From the NCBI RefSeq assembly GCF_000468535.1, contig NZ_AUQY01000002.1, positions 310,001 through 374,000 of the forward strand: a DNA stretch of 64,000 nucleotides. The letters run 5' to 3'. The stretch's first letter is position 1, and every line of letters starts with the position of its first letter. Shown one piece after another: positions 1 through 8,695 of the stretch. This stretch comes from Peptoniphilus mikwangii. GTDB taxonomy: Bacteria > Bacillota > Clostridia > Tissierellales > Peptoniphilaceae. Under the pieces are notes generated by a model. It saw nothing but the letters and a program-made list of their open reading frames with translations. It was not told where the DNA came from and searched no databases. Both the position numbers and the translations under genes were made by a program.

Positions 1-601
1 CATCTACTGCTCTGTTACTTTTATCTTTTTCACAACTTTTTCCACTATATACTTGAGAATTAGTTGTATCATCTAAATTGTATCCCAATTTTTTATATTT
101 ATTTATATTTTTTAATGCAAACCCTCTTGAACATATAGCTTGAGCTTTAAGTGCTTCTATTGGATATTCTGCTGATAATTCTTTTGGAACTACACCTTTT
201 AAATAATCTTCAAGTTTAATATGATTTATAACTATAAGATTTCCTTTCAAATTTTTAAAATAAATATATCCTCTATATTCATTATTAACCTTCAAATAAT
301 CATCTGTTGCAAGCATCATAGCTCCGTCTTGTACTAAATCATTTGAATATATTTGTTCTTTATTTTTTAAAATTATTTTTCCCGACTTTAATACAGCAGT
401 TACAGTTTTTGAATTTAAGTCAATTATCTTATTATAGTCTGCATCAACAAGATAGATGTTAGACTTTGACGTTACATTAATTTCACTACCTTCAGTATAT
501 GTTTTTCCGATTTTTATATTAAAATAAGTATCATCTTCAGCATAAACACTAAATGGTGTCAATAATAACATTATCAAAATCACTAAAAAATTTTTTTTCA
601 T
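1..601 (-). CDS. SpoIID/LytB-domain protein, partial (3' end outside window)
   Basis: This reading frame is open from the ATG at 601 to the left edge, so only about 200 N-terminal residues are visible. The first 21 residues are a signal peptide ([16 protein letters not shown], then SVYA before the likely cut). Residues about 135-200 carry the SpoIID/LytB signature: [30 protein letters not shown], then [11 protein letters not shown]. Known family members are SpoIID, a peptidoglycan lytic transglycosylase that strips stem-peptide-free glycan during engulfment, and the amidase enhancer LytB. The ATG overlaps the ruvB stop (ATGA), so it is translationally coupled at the end of the ruv operon. A ruvB-spoIID-like neighbourhood is familiar from clostridia. 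A vegetative wall role is possible if the organism does not sporulate; the window cannot decide this. Confidence 0.85.
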   Translation of the reverse strand, partial: MKKNFLVILIMLLLTPFSVYAEDDTYFNIKIGKTYTEGSEINVTSKSNIYLVDADYNKIIDLNSKTVTAVLKSGKIILKNKEQIYSNDLVQDGAMMLATDDYLKVNNEYRGYIYFKNLKGNLIVINHIKLEDYLKGVVPKELSAEYPIEALKAQAICSRGFALKNINKYKKLGYNLDDTTNSQVYSGKSCEKDKSNRAVD

Positions 602-1614
602 AAAAAGTTCTCCTGTTCTCTATATTCTATTCCAAAATGATCATAAGCAGCCTTAGTAGGTACTCTACCTCTTGGTGTTCTATTTATAAATCCTATTTGC
701 ATTAAATATGGTTCATATGCATCTTCTATAGTAACTCTCTCTTCTCCTATTGATGCAGCTATTGCATCAATTCCAACAGGCCTTCCCATAAAATTTTCTA
801 TCATAGTACGAATTATCTTTCTATCCAAGCCATCTAATCCAAATTTATCTATATCAAGTAAATTTAATCCCTTTATTGCAACTCTTTTTGTTATTACTCC
901 ACTTTCCTTTACTTCAGCATAATCTCTAACCCTTTTTAGAAGCCTATTTGCAATTCTAGGAGTTCCCCTTGACCTGCAAGCTATTTCCATTGCACCTTCT
1001 TTTTCTATTGCAATATTTAAAATATCGGCAGATCTCATTATTATCTCAGTTAAACTGTCAATATCATATAATTCTAAATTTAATATAACCCCAAATCTAT
1101 CTCGAAGTGGCGATGTAAGTTGTCCTGATCTTGTTGTTGCTCCAATAAGAGTAAACTTTTCAAGGTCCAATCTTATTGAACGTGCTGATGGTCCCTTTCC
1201 TATTATTATATCAAGAGCATAATCTTCCATCGCAGGATATAAAACTTCTTCAACAGATCTATTTATCCTATGAATTTCATCAATAAATAAAACATCATCT
1301 TCATTTAGATTTGAAAGTATACTTGCCAAATCTCCCGGTCTTTCAATTGCCGGTCCACTTGTTACTTTAACATTGACTCCCATTTCATTGGCTATTATAT
1401 AACTTAAAGTAGTTTTTCCTAGACCCGGAGGTCCATTTAATAGACAATGATCTAAAGGTTCATGTCTATTCTTAGCGGCTTCTATAAAAATTTTTAATTT
1501 CTCAACAACTTTATCCTGACCAACATATTCACTTAACCATCTGGGCCTTAATGTATTGTCATTAGAACTGTCAAATGGAGTTATTGTAGGTTCAACCATT
1601 CTACTGTCTTCCAT
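598..1614 (-). CDS. ruvB: Holliday junction branch migration ATPase RuvB
   Basis: RuvB is the hexameric AAA+ motor that, with RuvA, drives branch migration of Holliday junctions in recombinational repair. At 338 aa it has family length. Visible motifs are the N-terminal [15 protein letters not shown], Walker [11 protein letters not shown], Walker [10 protein letters not shown], sensor 1 GATTRSG and arginine finger region SPLRDRFG, followed by a C-terminal winged-helix domain with RTPRGRVPT. The ATG at 1614 is preceded by GGGGAGGT at good spacing. It lies 2 bp downstream of ruvA and overlaps the SpoIID-like gene by 4 bp, so ruvC-ruvA-ruvB-spoIID is one operon. Confidence 0.98.
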   Translation of the reverse strand: MEDSRMVEPTITPFDSSNDNTLRPRWLSEYVGQDKVVEKLKIFIEAAKNRHEPLDHCLLNGPPGLGKTTLSYIIANEMGVNVKVTSGPAIERPGDLASILSNLNEDDVLFIDEIHRINRSVEEVLYPAMEDYALDIIIGKGPSARSIRLDLEKFTLIGATTRSGQLTSPLRDRFGVILNLELYDIDSLTEIIMRSADILNIAIEKEGAMEIACRSRGTPRIANRLLKRVRDYAEVKESGVITKRVAIKGLNLLDIDKFGLDGLDRKIIRTMIENFMGRPVGIDAIAASIGEERVTIEDAYEPYLMQIGFINRTPRGRVPTKAAYDHFGIEYREQENFL

Positions 1615-1616
1615 AA

Positions 1617-2213
1617 CTACCTCCCCAACCTTTTAAGTGCTTCTTTTATCATCTTAGATACATCAAAATTCTCGTCAATCCCGGTAAGAGCCTTCTTAGC
1701 CTCATACTTATTGTAACCTAAACTAATCAAAGCTTCAACCGCAGGAGAAATATCTATTTCTTCTTTCAGGCTATTTTTTAATTCTTTAACGTCAAACCGA
1801 GTTTCAAAATTATATTTTGAAACCTTATCTTTTAATTCAAGAACTATTCTATCGGCTGTCTTCTTACCTATACCCGGAGAACTTGTAAGAGCCTTACTAT
1901 TTTCATCAAGTATAGCAACTATTATTTGAGAAGCAGATAATGTAGAAAGTATACCCATACTCGCTTTAGGACCAACCGATGTTACTGATGTAAGTAAATC
2001 AAACAGTTTTCTTGAATCTTTATTCGCAAATCCATATAATGTCATACTGTCTTCTCTGATGATCAGTCTTGTATATATTTTTACTTCTTGCATAATTTCA
2101 AGTTGTTCAATATCACTCTGTGACATGTATACAATGTATCCCTTAAAATTATTTTCTATAACTATGTAATTGTCTAAAAGCTCGCTTATTATACCTTTTA
2201 TATAATCTATCAT
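1617..2213 (-). CDS. ruvA: Holliday junction DNA-binding protein RuvA
   Basis: RuvA forms the tetrameric platform that holds the four-way junction and loads RuvB rings. The 198-aa protein has the N-terminal OB fold ([11 protein letters not shown] start, [13 protein letters not shown]), the tandem helix-hairpin-helix region ([16 protein letters not shown] and [17 protein letters not shown]) and a C-terminal RuvB-contacting domain ([19 protein letters not shown]). The start ATG has AGGATG upstream, overlapping the end of ruvC: the two genes abut with no spacer. Length and all domains are normal. Confidence 0.98.
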   Translation of the reverse strand: MIDYIKGIISELLDNYIVIENNFKGYIVYMSQSDIEQLEIMQEVKIYTRLIIREDSMTLYGFANKDSRKLFDLLTSVTSVGPKASMGILSTLSASQIIVAILDENSKALTSSPGIGKKTADRIVLELKDKVSKYNFETRFDVKELKNSLKEEIDISPAVEALISLGYNKYEAKKALTGIDENFDVSKMIKEALKRLGR

Positions 2214-2708
2214 CTATTTCATCCTAAACATGTCTTTAAACTTTAAGGAAGAAGCATGAGTTATAGCAACTGCAAGTGCATCTGCAACATCATCAGGTTT
2301 TGGAGTTTCTTTAAGTTTTAAGATAAATTTAACCATTTCCTGTATTTGTTTTTTTTCAGCTCTCCCATACCCTGCTATTGCTTGCTTGATTTGTAGCGGA
2401 GTGTATTCAAACAATTCTTTATGATTTAATTTTCCGCAAAGTATCATAACTCCTCTTGCATGAGAAACTGCCATTGCAGTTTTTGCATTCTTATTAAAAA
2501 ACAACTCTTCAAATGCTATGTCATCCGGTTTGTATTTTTTTACTAAATCTTCAAGTTTTAAATAAATTTTTTCCAGTCTCAACGGAAAAGACATTTTACT
2601 ATCTGTAGTAATAGCACCATAATCAAGTACTTTATATTTATTTCCCACCACTTCAATAATTCCATATCCAACTATCGCAAATCCCGGATCTATCCCTAAT
2701 ATTATCAT
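2214..2708 (-). CDS. ruvC: Holliday junction resolvase RuvC
   Basis: RuvC is the dimeric RNase H-fold endonuclease that cuts Holliday junctions bound by RuvAB. The 164-aa product has the acidic catalytic residues in their expected places: GIDPG at the N terminus, FEELFF in the middle and [13 protein letters not shown] near the C terminus. It is the first gene of the ruv operon. No good Shine-Dalgarno is visible before the ATG at 2708 (the leader reads TTATTAGTAATAGATT), which is unusual here because most genes in the window have strong AGGAGG sites. The terminator of the preceding gene ends only about 16 bp before the start codon, so a separate ruv promoter is not obvious. Confidence 0.97.
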   Translation of the reverse strand: MIILGIDPGFAIVGYGIIEVVGNKYKVLDYGAITTDSKMSFPLRLEKIYLKLEDLVKKYKPDDIAFEELFFNKNAKTAMAVSHARGVMILCGKLNHKELFEYTPLQIKQAIAGYGRAEKKQIQEMVKFILKLKETPKPDDVADALAVAITHASSLKFKDMFRMK

Positions 2709-2724
2709 AATCTATTACTAATAA

Positions 2725-2753
2725 AAAAACTAAGACAACAAATCTTAGTTTTT
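2725..2753 (-). terminator. Rho-independent terminator of the 2752-3525 gene
   Basis: On the minus strand an 11-bp perfect stem (AAAAACTAAGA / TCTTAGTTTTT, loop TTTGTTG) is followed by a T-run. It starts inside the stop codon of the upstream gene and ends about 16 bp before ruvC. Confidence 0.85.
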
Positions 2754-3525
2754 ATTTATACCTCTTTAATACTTTGTCATTCACGCCTTCCCAATAAGCA
2801 TTTTCATAAATCCTCATTGCATCTATACACAAAAATCTAACTATTTTTCTATCTAATCCATATAATTCTTTTTTAGAAAGATGTGAATTTGTTTCTTTAA
2901 ACTTAACATCAGATTCATCAGTTATATCAAAATTAAGAACTAATTGTTTATCAACATGAGCATTTAAATTAAATACCTTTCTTTTTAAAAGATGCAAATT
3001 AAATTTAAATACTATATCATAAATAGTACGCCTTACTTTACTATCTCTTTTTAAATCTTTTAACATATTTTCTTTTAATTTTAATACTTCGTTATCTTTC
3101 ACTTCATAATTAAATAACGTTCTTCTATAATATAAGTCTTCAATATTATAATTTTTAAATGTTATTATTTCTAATTTATTAATATTTTTAACTGCATTTG
3201 AACCTGCCCTGTATCCTTCTAAATATAAAAACAATTCAAACCTATTTACATCATTGTGAATAAGATTACTAAGATTATATGCTATAAGTTCTTTTCCTTC
3301 TTTATGCTTTAAAAACTTTATAATATCTTTTTTTAAATGCTTTAAAGAAATATAAGTAGGACATATAGTTTCTATAGAATTATCAACATCATACATATTA
3401 AGTAAAATATTAATGGATTCAGAATCATTATCATACAGAAACTTCTCAATTAAATATCTTTTTATATCCATAGAGCAAAAATTATAATCATATTTAGTTT
3501 CTTTAATTTTTGATATTGCTCCCAT
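2752..3525 (-). CDS. Conserved-looking hypothetical protein, 257 aa
   Basis: I do not recognise this family. The 257-aa product has no signal peptide or membrane segment and is rich in Lys, Asn, Asp and Leu with long predicted helices, so it looks like a soluble cytoplasmic protein. The C terminus holds a distinctive aromatic stretch, IYENAYWEGVNDKVLKRYK, resembling the YxGYxxG/EGY patterns of some small clostridial cytosolic proteins; a similar LYLEGYRAGSNA occurs near residue 105. The start has TGGAGG about 8 bp upstream. It has its own -10 element and a strong terminator, so it is probably monocistronic. Codon usage matches the neighbours, giving no sign of recent transfer. Confidence 0.7.
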   Translation of the reverse strand: MGAISKIKETKYDYNFCSMDIKRYLIEKFLYDNDSESINILLNMYDVDNSIETICPTYISLKHLKKDIIKFLKHKEGKELIAYNLSNLIHNDVNRFELFLYLEGYRAGSNAVKNINKLEIITFKNYNIEDLYYRRTLFNYEVKDNEVLKLKENMLKDLKRDSKVRRTIYDIVFKFNLHLLKRKVFNLNAHVDKQLVLNFDITDESDVKFKETNSHLSKKELYGLDRKIVRFLCIDAMRIYENAYWEGVNDKVLKRYK

Positions 3526-3554
3526 AAAAATTCCTCCATGTATCCATTAATGTT

Positions 3555-3560
3555 ATTATA
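3555..3560 (-). promoter_or_regulatory. Probable -10 element for the 2752-3525 gene
   Basis: The minus strand reads TATAAT about 30 bp before the start codon at 3525. No convincing -35 box stands at 16-18 bp spacing, so only the -10 is claimed. Confidence 0.45.
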
Positions 3561-3596
3561 CTATAAATAGTTACAAATGTGTAATTTTTATTAAAA

Positions 3597-4595
3597 TTAA
3601 AGTAAAATTATATTTTGTTTTTTACATTCATCAATAATTTCAGGAGTCCAAACTGAAGCTTGCACCTCTCCTATATGTCTTTTTTCAAGGAAAAACATAC
3701 AAAGTCTTGATTGTCCTATCCCGCCACCTATTGTATATGGCAATTTTTTATTTATTATATTTTTGTGATAATCCATACTCATTCTTTCTGTCTTATTTGA
3801 TTCTTCAAGCTGATTTTTAAGCGATTTTTCATCGACTCTTATTCCCATACTGGAAAGTTCAAACGAATCTTCTATAACAGGATTCCAAAAAAGTATATCT
3901 CCATTTAATGACCAATCATCATAATCAGGACTTCTCAAATCATGCGGTTCACCAGATTTTAATTTATTCCCTATTCCAATTATAAATACCGCTTTTTTCT
4001 CTCTGCAAATTTCCCTTTCTCTTTCTTTACCTGTTAAATTAGGATACATATCTTCAAGTTCTTGGCTTTTTATAAAATATATTTCATCCGGAAGCTTTTT
4101 TTCAAAAACAAGTGGATACAATTGATTTATATACTCTTCCGCTCTTTTAAAAACTTCAAATATTTCTTTTACGACCGACCTTAAGAAATATTCATTCCTA
4201 TCTTCTTTCTTTATAATCTTTTCCCAATCCCATTGGTCAACATATATAGAATGTATTTTGTCAAGTTCTTCGTCAGGTCTTAAAGCATTCATATCTGCAT
4301 ATATTCCCTCATAACATTTAAAACCATATTCTTTAAGAGCATTTCTTTTCCACTTTGCAAGAGATTGTACTATCTCAACATTTATATCATAATTTCTAAT
4401 ATCAAAACTAACAGCTTTCTCAAAACCGCTTAAATTATCATTCAATCCGGTTTCAGGTCTTACCATAAGTGGAGCTGATATTCTTGCCAAATTTAAACTA
4501 TTAGCCAAATCTCTTTGAAAATAGTCTTTTAGTGATTTTATTGCCATTTGTGTTTCTTTTAGATCTAACTTTGTCACTTCTGAATTATTTCTCAT
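3597..4595 (-). CDS. asnA: Aspartate-ammonia ligase (asparagine synthetase A)
   Basis: AsnA makes asparagine from aspartate, ATP and free ammonia through an aspartyl-AMP intermediate; the fold is that of class II aminoacyl-tRNA synthetases. The 332-aa length matches the E. coli enzyme. Recognisable blocks are the N-terminal LNLARISAPLMV, then SFDIRNYDINVEIVQSLAKW, YADMNALRPDE, SIYVDQWDWE and the C-terminal class II motif GGGIGQSRLCMFFLEKRHIGEVQ. GGAGGT precedes the ATG. The gene sits directly behind a hairpin-plus-T-run (4607-4642) and has no promoter of its own in between, so expression probably depends on readthrough from the gene upstream. AsnRS is encoded elsewhere in the window (53729-55117). 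Confidence 0.97.
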   Translation of the reverse strand: MRNNSEVTKLDLKETQMAIKSLKDYFQRDLANSLNLARISAPLMVRPETGLNDNLSGFEKAVSFDIRNYDINVEIVQSLAKWKRNALKEYGFKCYEGIYADMNALRPDEELDKIHSIYVDQWDWEKIIKKEDRNEYFLRSVVKEIFEVFKRAEEYINQLYPLVFEKKLPDEIYFIKSQELEDMYPNLTGKEREREICREKKAVFIIGIGNKLKSGEPHDLRSPDYDDWSLNGDILFWNPVIEDSFELSSMGIRVDEKSLKNQLEESNKTERMSMDYHKNIINKKLPYTIGGGIGQSRLCMFFLEKRHIGEVQASVWTPEIIDECKKQNIILL

Positions 4596-4606
4596 ATTAC
4601 CTCCAA

Positions 4607-4642
4607 ATAAAAATATCCCCTCATCAATGATGAAAGAATATT
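4607..4642 (-). terminator. Terminator or attenuator just ahead of asnA
   Basis: On the minus strand AATATTCTTTCATC and GATGAGGGGATATT can form a 14-bp stem (several G-U pairs) around a 3-nt ATT loop, followed by TTTTATTT. It ends the 4656-5300 gene but its T-run reaches within 2-3 bases of the asnA GGAGGT, so it could also control asnA. Confidence 0.75.
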
Positions 4643-4655
4643 TACTAACTATTAA

Positions 4656-5300
4656 TTAAGCAAATTGATATCCCATTTCTTCTGAATAATCTAAAATTGT
4701 CTCCACTATAAAATCTGTCATATTATAACTAAGTTTCATAGCATAATTTAAATCATTTGAAAAAGAATTTTCTTCCGACTTATAGTTATCAATAACATAA
4801 TTAATATAATTTTTAACCGTAAAAAATAAACTATCTAACGAATTACATTCAATATTTATGCTATTAATAGAAATGTGGTTATTTTCAAAATTATATTCTT
4901 TTGCATAATCATTCAAATCAGACTCATATTTAATATGTTTTTTCATATTTCCAATAAAAGTCATTCGATATGCATGAGGGTAACATGTATAATCACATAA
5001 ATAGTGTGAAATTATACCTATTCTTTTGCTCAAATACTTAATTAAAAATGAATTTTTATCACTATACAAGTCAGCATATCTACATATAAAAATTAAATTT
5101 ACAATTTCTCCACAAATAAAATTTATGCTTTCTTCTTTATAATGTCTTTTAAACTTATAATATGGCAAATAATCCGGTGCAACAGCACCCCACTCCAGTT
5201 TATCCAAGTTAAGTTCTATTCCATATTCATATAAAATTTTATCATAAATTTTACCTGCAATTTTTCTGTGAGTTTCAGCTAATATTTTTAACACTCCCAT
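4656..5300 (-). CDS. Zinc-dependent phospholipase C-like family protein
   Basis: The 214-aa product resembles the Zn_dep_PLPC family (all-helical fold of Bacillus/Clostridium phospholipase C). Support comes from the patterned His/Asp residues expected for a tri-zinc site: ETHRKIA near residue 11, the DYLPYYK region near 45, and SHYLCDYTCYPHA near 100, which matches the H-x3-D-x5-H ligand spacing. There is no signal peptide, unlike secreted PLC toxins, so a cytoplasmic hydrolase or a non-enzymatic relative is equally possible; the substrate cannot be inferred. I chose ATG 5300; a TTG lies just upstream and a GTG just downstream. The predicted transcript start lies only about 10 bases upstream and there is no Shine-Dalgarno, so it may be translated nearly leaderless. 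Confidence 0.72.
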   Translation of the reverse strand: MGVLKILAETHRKIAGKIYDKILYEYGIELNLDKLEWGAVAPDYLPYYKFKRHYKEESINFICGEIVNLIFICRYADLYSDKNSFLIKYLSKRIGIISHYLCDYTCYPHAYRMTFIGNMKKHIKYESDLNDYAKEYNFENNHISINSINIECNSLDSLFFTVKNYINYVIDNYKSEENSFSNDLNYAMKLSYNMTDFIVETILDYSEEMGYQFA

Positions 5301-5316
5301 CAAAAAATTTGTACTT

Positions 5317-5345
5317 ATTTTAATATAATATATCTATTTTGTCAA
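5317..5345 (-). promoter_or_regulatory. Sigma-A-type promoter for the 4656-5300 gene
   Basis: TTGACA (5345-5340), a 17-bp spacer and TAAAAT (5322-5317) on the minus strand. Position 5300 is the start codon, giving a 5' UTR of about 10 bases. Confidence 0.8.
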
Positions 5346-5349
5346 TCTT

Positions 5350-7005
5350 TTAGTATTTAATGTTTGATAAAACAGAATCTATTGTATCCCAAATATCAGA
5401 GGTTTCAAATCCTTTTCTCCAGCTTGCAATTCCAGCTAAATTATATTTATTTATAAGAGATGTTTTCCACTCTATTGATTTTGCATCTTCAATCCATATT
5501 TTATACAACTTGTCATTTTCGGAGTATTCTATATAGTCTTGTTTTGAAACATCATCCCAACTAATTGAACTGCCTTTTGATTCTATAATATTTTTTACTT
5601 GATTCATAGATAGCGAACTTGATTTTACATTGCTATCATTTTCACTCCACAACCTAGAATATAATGGTACACCTAAAACTAATTTTTCTTGTGGTATTTG
5701 CCTAAATAGAACGTTTAAATTACCTTCAACCCATTTATATTCAGCAACGGAACCTGCTTTTTTTGACGATGCCCAATGTTGGTCGTATGCCATTAAAATT
5801 ACATAATCACAAAATCTCGCAAGTTCTTTTCTATTATATGGTTCTTTTGTAACATCACTTGAAATTTGTGGTGTAACATCTACACTAACTTTTAAACCCT
5901 CAGAATGAAACATGCCGGAAAGTTCTCTTACAAACTGCGTAATATTTTCTCTATCTTCAATTTTAGTGTTTTCAAAATCCACATTAACACCGGATAATCC
6001 GTATCTCTTTGCAAGTCTAAGTGTTTTTGTAGCTAAAATATATCTTGATGAACTCTTAGATAAAACTTCATGCGTTAAATCTGCATTAAATGAGTTATCT
6101 AAATAAGCCCAAACCTCAATTCCAAGTGCCTTATACTTATTTACGTATTCTTGATTGCCTCTGTCAATTATATCTAAATTAGAATTGGCTACAGAAAACC
6201 ATGTAGGGCATATTACATTTAAACCTTTTATAGAAGTTATAGCATCTATACTTTCTTGACTTTGAGGCCCATATGTATAGTCCCATGTTAAATTGAGAGG
6301 CTTAACAGCCTCTCCATTATCAATTCCAATTTCTAATTTAAACTTATTTTTTGGAAATTCAACATCAAGAAGTGATTTTTTAATATATCCTGAATATCCA
6401 TCAATTTCTCTAACTTTATAAAAATCTCCCTTTTCTCCATAAACATAAACTTTATTATCCCTCTTTAAAATTGATACTATCGGAGATTTTATGCTATCTT
6501 CCTCACGCATATTTAAGCCATCACCAGTAGGAATTCCTACTGCATATTCAATATCTTTTCTATCCATTACAAGAACTTTTTTATCTTCAATATATCTAAG
6601 AGATACCGGATAGTCATATATAAATATTTCTGAAGGAATTAAAACTTTTCCATCTTTCTCAATTACAGCAGATCTTAATCCTACTCTTTGATCATTCAAA
6701 AAAGCTTCATTAGCACCTAAAACTATTCTTTTTGTACCCTTAGTATTTACAAAAATTACAGCTTTTTCAGATTCATCATAAGATATTGTGTCGTCAATAT
6801 ATTCTTTTATAAAATCTAATGATAGATAATATTGTCCGTCAATCTTAGCAAAATCTTTTTTATCTATATCCTTATCTTCATAGATAAAACTAAATTCTTT
6901 ATATTTAGTAGAAGTTTCACTTGAACCTCTTGAATTTAAAAAATAAAATCCTCCTGCCGCAAAAATAAGTAATATAAATATAAAACCAATAAAAAATTTT
7001 TTCAT
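5350..7005 (-). CDS. Membrane-anchored/secreted GH18 protein with SH3 domain
   Basis: The 551-aa protein starts with a short Lys-rich head and hydrophobic segment (residues 4-23), a signal peptide or membrane anchor. Residues about 38-150 resemble a copper-amine-oxidase-N-like domain, and about 155-215 an SH3b wall-binding domain (GDGLNMREEDS, DGYSGYIKKSLLDVE). Residues about 225-551 are a glycoside hydrolase 18 barrel with the catalytic signature SGVNVDFEN (Glu345) and later strand motifs VILMAYDQH and LGVPLYSRLW. This architecture is close to spore-cortex or wall-lytic YaaH/SleL-like N-acetylglucosaminidases. I infer a cell-wall glycan hydrolase acting outside the membrane. It is transcribed alone between the rplS terminator and the next promoter. 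Confidence 0.88.
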   Translation of the reverse strand: MKKFFIGFIFILLIFAAGGFYFLNSRGSSETSTKYKEFSFIYEDKDIDKKDFAKIDGQYYLSLDFIKEYIDDTISYDESEKAVIFVNTKGTKRIVLGANEAFLNDQRVGLRSAVIEKDGKVLIPSEIFIYDYPVSLRYIEDKKVLVMDRKDIEYAVGIPTGDGLNMREEDSIKSPIVSILKRDNKVYVYGEKGDFYKVREIDGYSGYIKKSLLDVEFPKNKFKLEIGIDNGEAVKPLNLTWDYTYGPQSQESIDAITSIKGLNVICPTWFSVANSNLDIIDRGNQEYVNKYKALGIEVWAYLDNSFNADLTHEVLSKSSSRYILATKTLRLAKRYGLSGVNVDFENTKIEDRENITQFVRELSGMFHSEGLKVSVDVTPQISSDVTKEPYNRKELARFCDYVILMAYDQHWASSKKAGSVAEYKWVEGNLNVLFRQIPQEKLVLGVPLYSRLWSENDSNVKSSSLSMNQVKNIIESKGSSISWDDVSKQDYIEYSENDKLYKIWIEDAKSIEWKTSLINKYNLAGIASWRKGFETSDIWDTIDSVLSNIKY

Positions 7006-7035
7006 TTCATCATCCTCATTAATTTAATATCTTAT

Positions 7036-7041
7036 ATTATA
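7036..7041 (-). promoter_or_regulatory. Probable -10 element for the GH18 gene
   Basis: Minus-strand TATAAT about 30 bp before the ATG at 7005; the -35 region is only AT-rich sequence (TTTTAA), so the assignment is tentative. Confidence 0.4.
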
Positions 7042-7074
7042 TAGCTTATGAATTAAAATTAAAAGCCTTTAATT

Positions 7075-7100
7075 AAAAAATAGGACTTATACAAGTCCCA
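7075..7100 (-). terminator. Terminator of the ffh-rplS operon
   Basis: The minus strand reads TGGGACTT-GTAT-AAGTCCTA followed by six T: an 8-bp stem (one G-U) with a tetraloop and a U-tract, directly downstream of rplS. Confidence 0.9.
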
Positions 7101-7108
7101 TATTTTAA

Positions 7109-7456
7109 TTAATAATTTACTTTTTCCTTAACTTTAGCAGCCTTACCTTGTCTATCTCTTAGATAGTACAATTTAGAACGTCTAACTTTTCCCTTACGAA
7201 CTATTACCAATTTAGCAATTCTTGGCGAATATAATAAGAATGTTCTTTCAACTCCAATTCCATAAGAAATTCTTCTTACAGTAAAAGTCTTTCTTGAACT
7301 TTCTCCTTGAATTTTAATTACAGTTCCTTCAAAAACTTGAACTCTTTCTCTTGAACCTTCTATAATTCTATAGTGAACTTGAACTGTATCACCAACACTC
7401 ATCTTAGGTAAATCATTTTTTATTTGTTCTGCTTCAAGTGCTCTAATAATATCCAA
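7109..7456 (-). CDS. rplS: 50S ribosomal protein L19
   Basis: L19 sits at the 30S-50S interface of the ribosome. With the start used here the product is 115 aa, the normal length, beginning (M)[14 protein letters not shown]; later blocks are [30 protein letters not shown] and the Lys/Arg-rich tail [18 protein letters not shown]. The start is TTG at 7456, chosen because GGGAGGT lies 7 bases upstream, inside the last codons of trmD. An upstream in-frame TTG at 7474 would make an 18-bp longer product lying on top of that ribosome-binding site, and is rejected. It is the last gene of the SRP/ribosome operon. Confidence 0.97.
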   Translation of the reverse strand: MDIIRALEAEQIKNDLPKMSVGDTVQVHYRIIEGSRERVQVFEGTVIKIQGESSRKTFTVRRISYGIGVERTFLLYSPRIAKLVIVRKGKVRRSKLYYLRDRQGKAAKVKEKVNY

Positions 7457-7460
7457 TTTG

Positions 7461-8189
7461 TTACCTCCCTTCAAACTCTATATCATTTAAAATCTTTTTT
7501 TCATAATCAGATAATTTATCTCTATCTAATAATTCAGGTCTTTTTTTCAGTGTAACCTTTATTGCTTCATAAATTCTATACTGTTTTATTTTTTCGTGAT
7601 TACCGCTTAACAGAATTTCCGGAACATCATACCCATTAAAACTACTTGGTCTAGTATACTGAGGATACTCCAAAATTCCATTATAATGAGACTCTATGCT
7701 GTATGATTCATCAGAAGACAAAACTCCCGGAAGAAGCCTTGTAATTCCATCAATCAGCACCATAGACGGTATCTCCGCTCCAGTTAATACATAATCACCT
7801 ATAGAAATCTCTTCATCAACATAATTTTCTATTATTCTATTATCTATTCCCTCATAATGTCCATTAAGAAGAACCAGATGCTCAATTTTCGAAAGTTCAA
7901 TTAACTTTTTCTGTGTTAATGTCTTTCCTTGAGGTGATAAATAAATTACCTTAGAATTTTCAGATTCAACAGATTTTATTGCTCTATATATAGGCGGTGC
8001 CATCATAACCATACCTGGCCCTCCTCCATAAGAATAATCATCAATCTGCCCATGCTTATTTTCAGAAAAGTCTCTAATATTTACAGTATTAATCTCTATT
8101 TTACTTTCTTCAATAGCTCTTCCTACAATACTATAATTTCGGAGAGCATCAAAAAACTCAGGAAAAAGTGTAAGAATACTGAACTTCAA
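7461..8189 (-). CDS. trmD: tRNA (guanine-37-N1) methyltransferase
   Basis: TrmD methylates G37 next to the anticodon of tRNAs for Leu, Pro and Arg, using SAM in a trefoil-knot (SPOUT) fold, which prevents +1 frameshifting. The 242-aa protein has the start [12 protein letters not shown], the SAM-knot motifs [19 protein letters not shown] and [13 protein letters not shown], and the substrate-site segment DESYSIES. It begins with TTG at 8189 behind GAGGGG and overlaps the rimM stop. Gene order rimM-trmD-rplS is the usual one. Confidence 0.97.
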   Translation of the reverse strand: MKFSILTLFPEFFDALRNYSIVGRAIEESKIEINTVNIRDFSENKHGQIDDYSYGGGPGMVMMAPPIYRAIKSVESENSKVIYLSPQGKTLTQKKLIELSKIEHLVLLNGHYEGIDNRIIENYVDEEISIGDYVLTGAEIPSMVLIDGITRLLPGVLSSDESYSIESHYNGILEYPQYTRPSSFNGYDVPEILLSGNHEKIKQYRIYEAIKVTLKKRPELLDRDKLSDYEKKILNDIEFEGR

Positions 8190-8695
8190 TTAATCAACCC
8201 CTCTATAGGGTCTATAACAATAATCTTATTATCAATATCAATCTTTTTTACAAATTGTGAAACAGCAGGAATTAAAGATTCGCCTGTTTCAGATTTTAAT
8301 AAATATAAATCATTTACAGGATTTTCTATAACGTCTTTAATTTCTCCAAGTTCATTATCATTCAAATCAAATACCTTACATCCAATTATGTCATTTATAA
8401 AAAAGGTATTTTCTTCCAATTCAATCCTATCAGCATCATCAATATATAAAAACTCATCTTTAAATCTAAGTACATCATTTATATTATCAATGTTTTTAAA
8501 TTTTAAATATACAAATCTATCATCATAAGATACATTTGATACTTCAAATTCTTCAAGATTTTTGCCGATAAAAACAGTAATCAAATCCGAAAATCTATGA
8601 ACCGAACTTGTTAGTGGAAAAATTTTAACTTCTCCTTTTATTCCCCTTGTATTGATAATCTTACCGATTATTGTACACTCACTTAATTTCTTCAA
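8186..8695 (-). CDS. rimM: 16S rRNA processing protein RimM
   Basis: RimM assists late maturation of the 30S head, binding protein S19. The 169-aa protein has the N-terminal beta-barrel signature IIGKIINTRGIKGEVKIFP and a C-terminal PRC-barrel (NDIIGCKVFDLNDNELGEIKD, PVNDLYLL, SLIPAV). The most plausible start is TTG at 8695, giving the short lead (M)KKLSECT before the conserved block; no ATG is available in this frame. It overlaps the end of the KH gene by 17 bp and has no strong Shine-Dalgarno, so it is probably translated by coupling. Confidence 0.93.
   Translation of the reverse strand: MKKLSECTIIGKIINTRGIKGEVKIFPLTSSVHRFSDLITVFIGKNLEEFEVSNVSYDDRFVYLKFKNIDNINDVLRFKDEFLYIDDADRIELEENTFFINDIIGCKVFDLNDNELGEIKDVIENPVNDLYLLKSETGESLIPAVSQFVKKIDIDNKIIVIDPIEGLIN

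Noticed and set aside
5350-7005. True copper amine oxidase activity
   Set aside because: Only the N-terminal stalk-like domain resembles that family; such domains are common wall-associated modules, and no catalytic amine oxidase domain is present.
7457-7474. Longer L19 start at TTG 7474
   Set aside because: It would place the start on the ribosome-binding site GGGAGGT; TTG 7456 has proper spacing and gives the normal 115-aa length.
8052-8528. 158-codon plus-strand open frame
   Set aside because: It lies antisense to trmD/rimM, which have clear family motifs; composition is a Ser/Ile/Phe-rich shadow translation.
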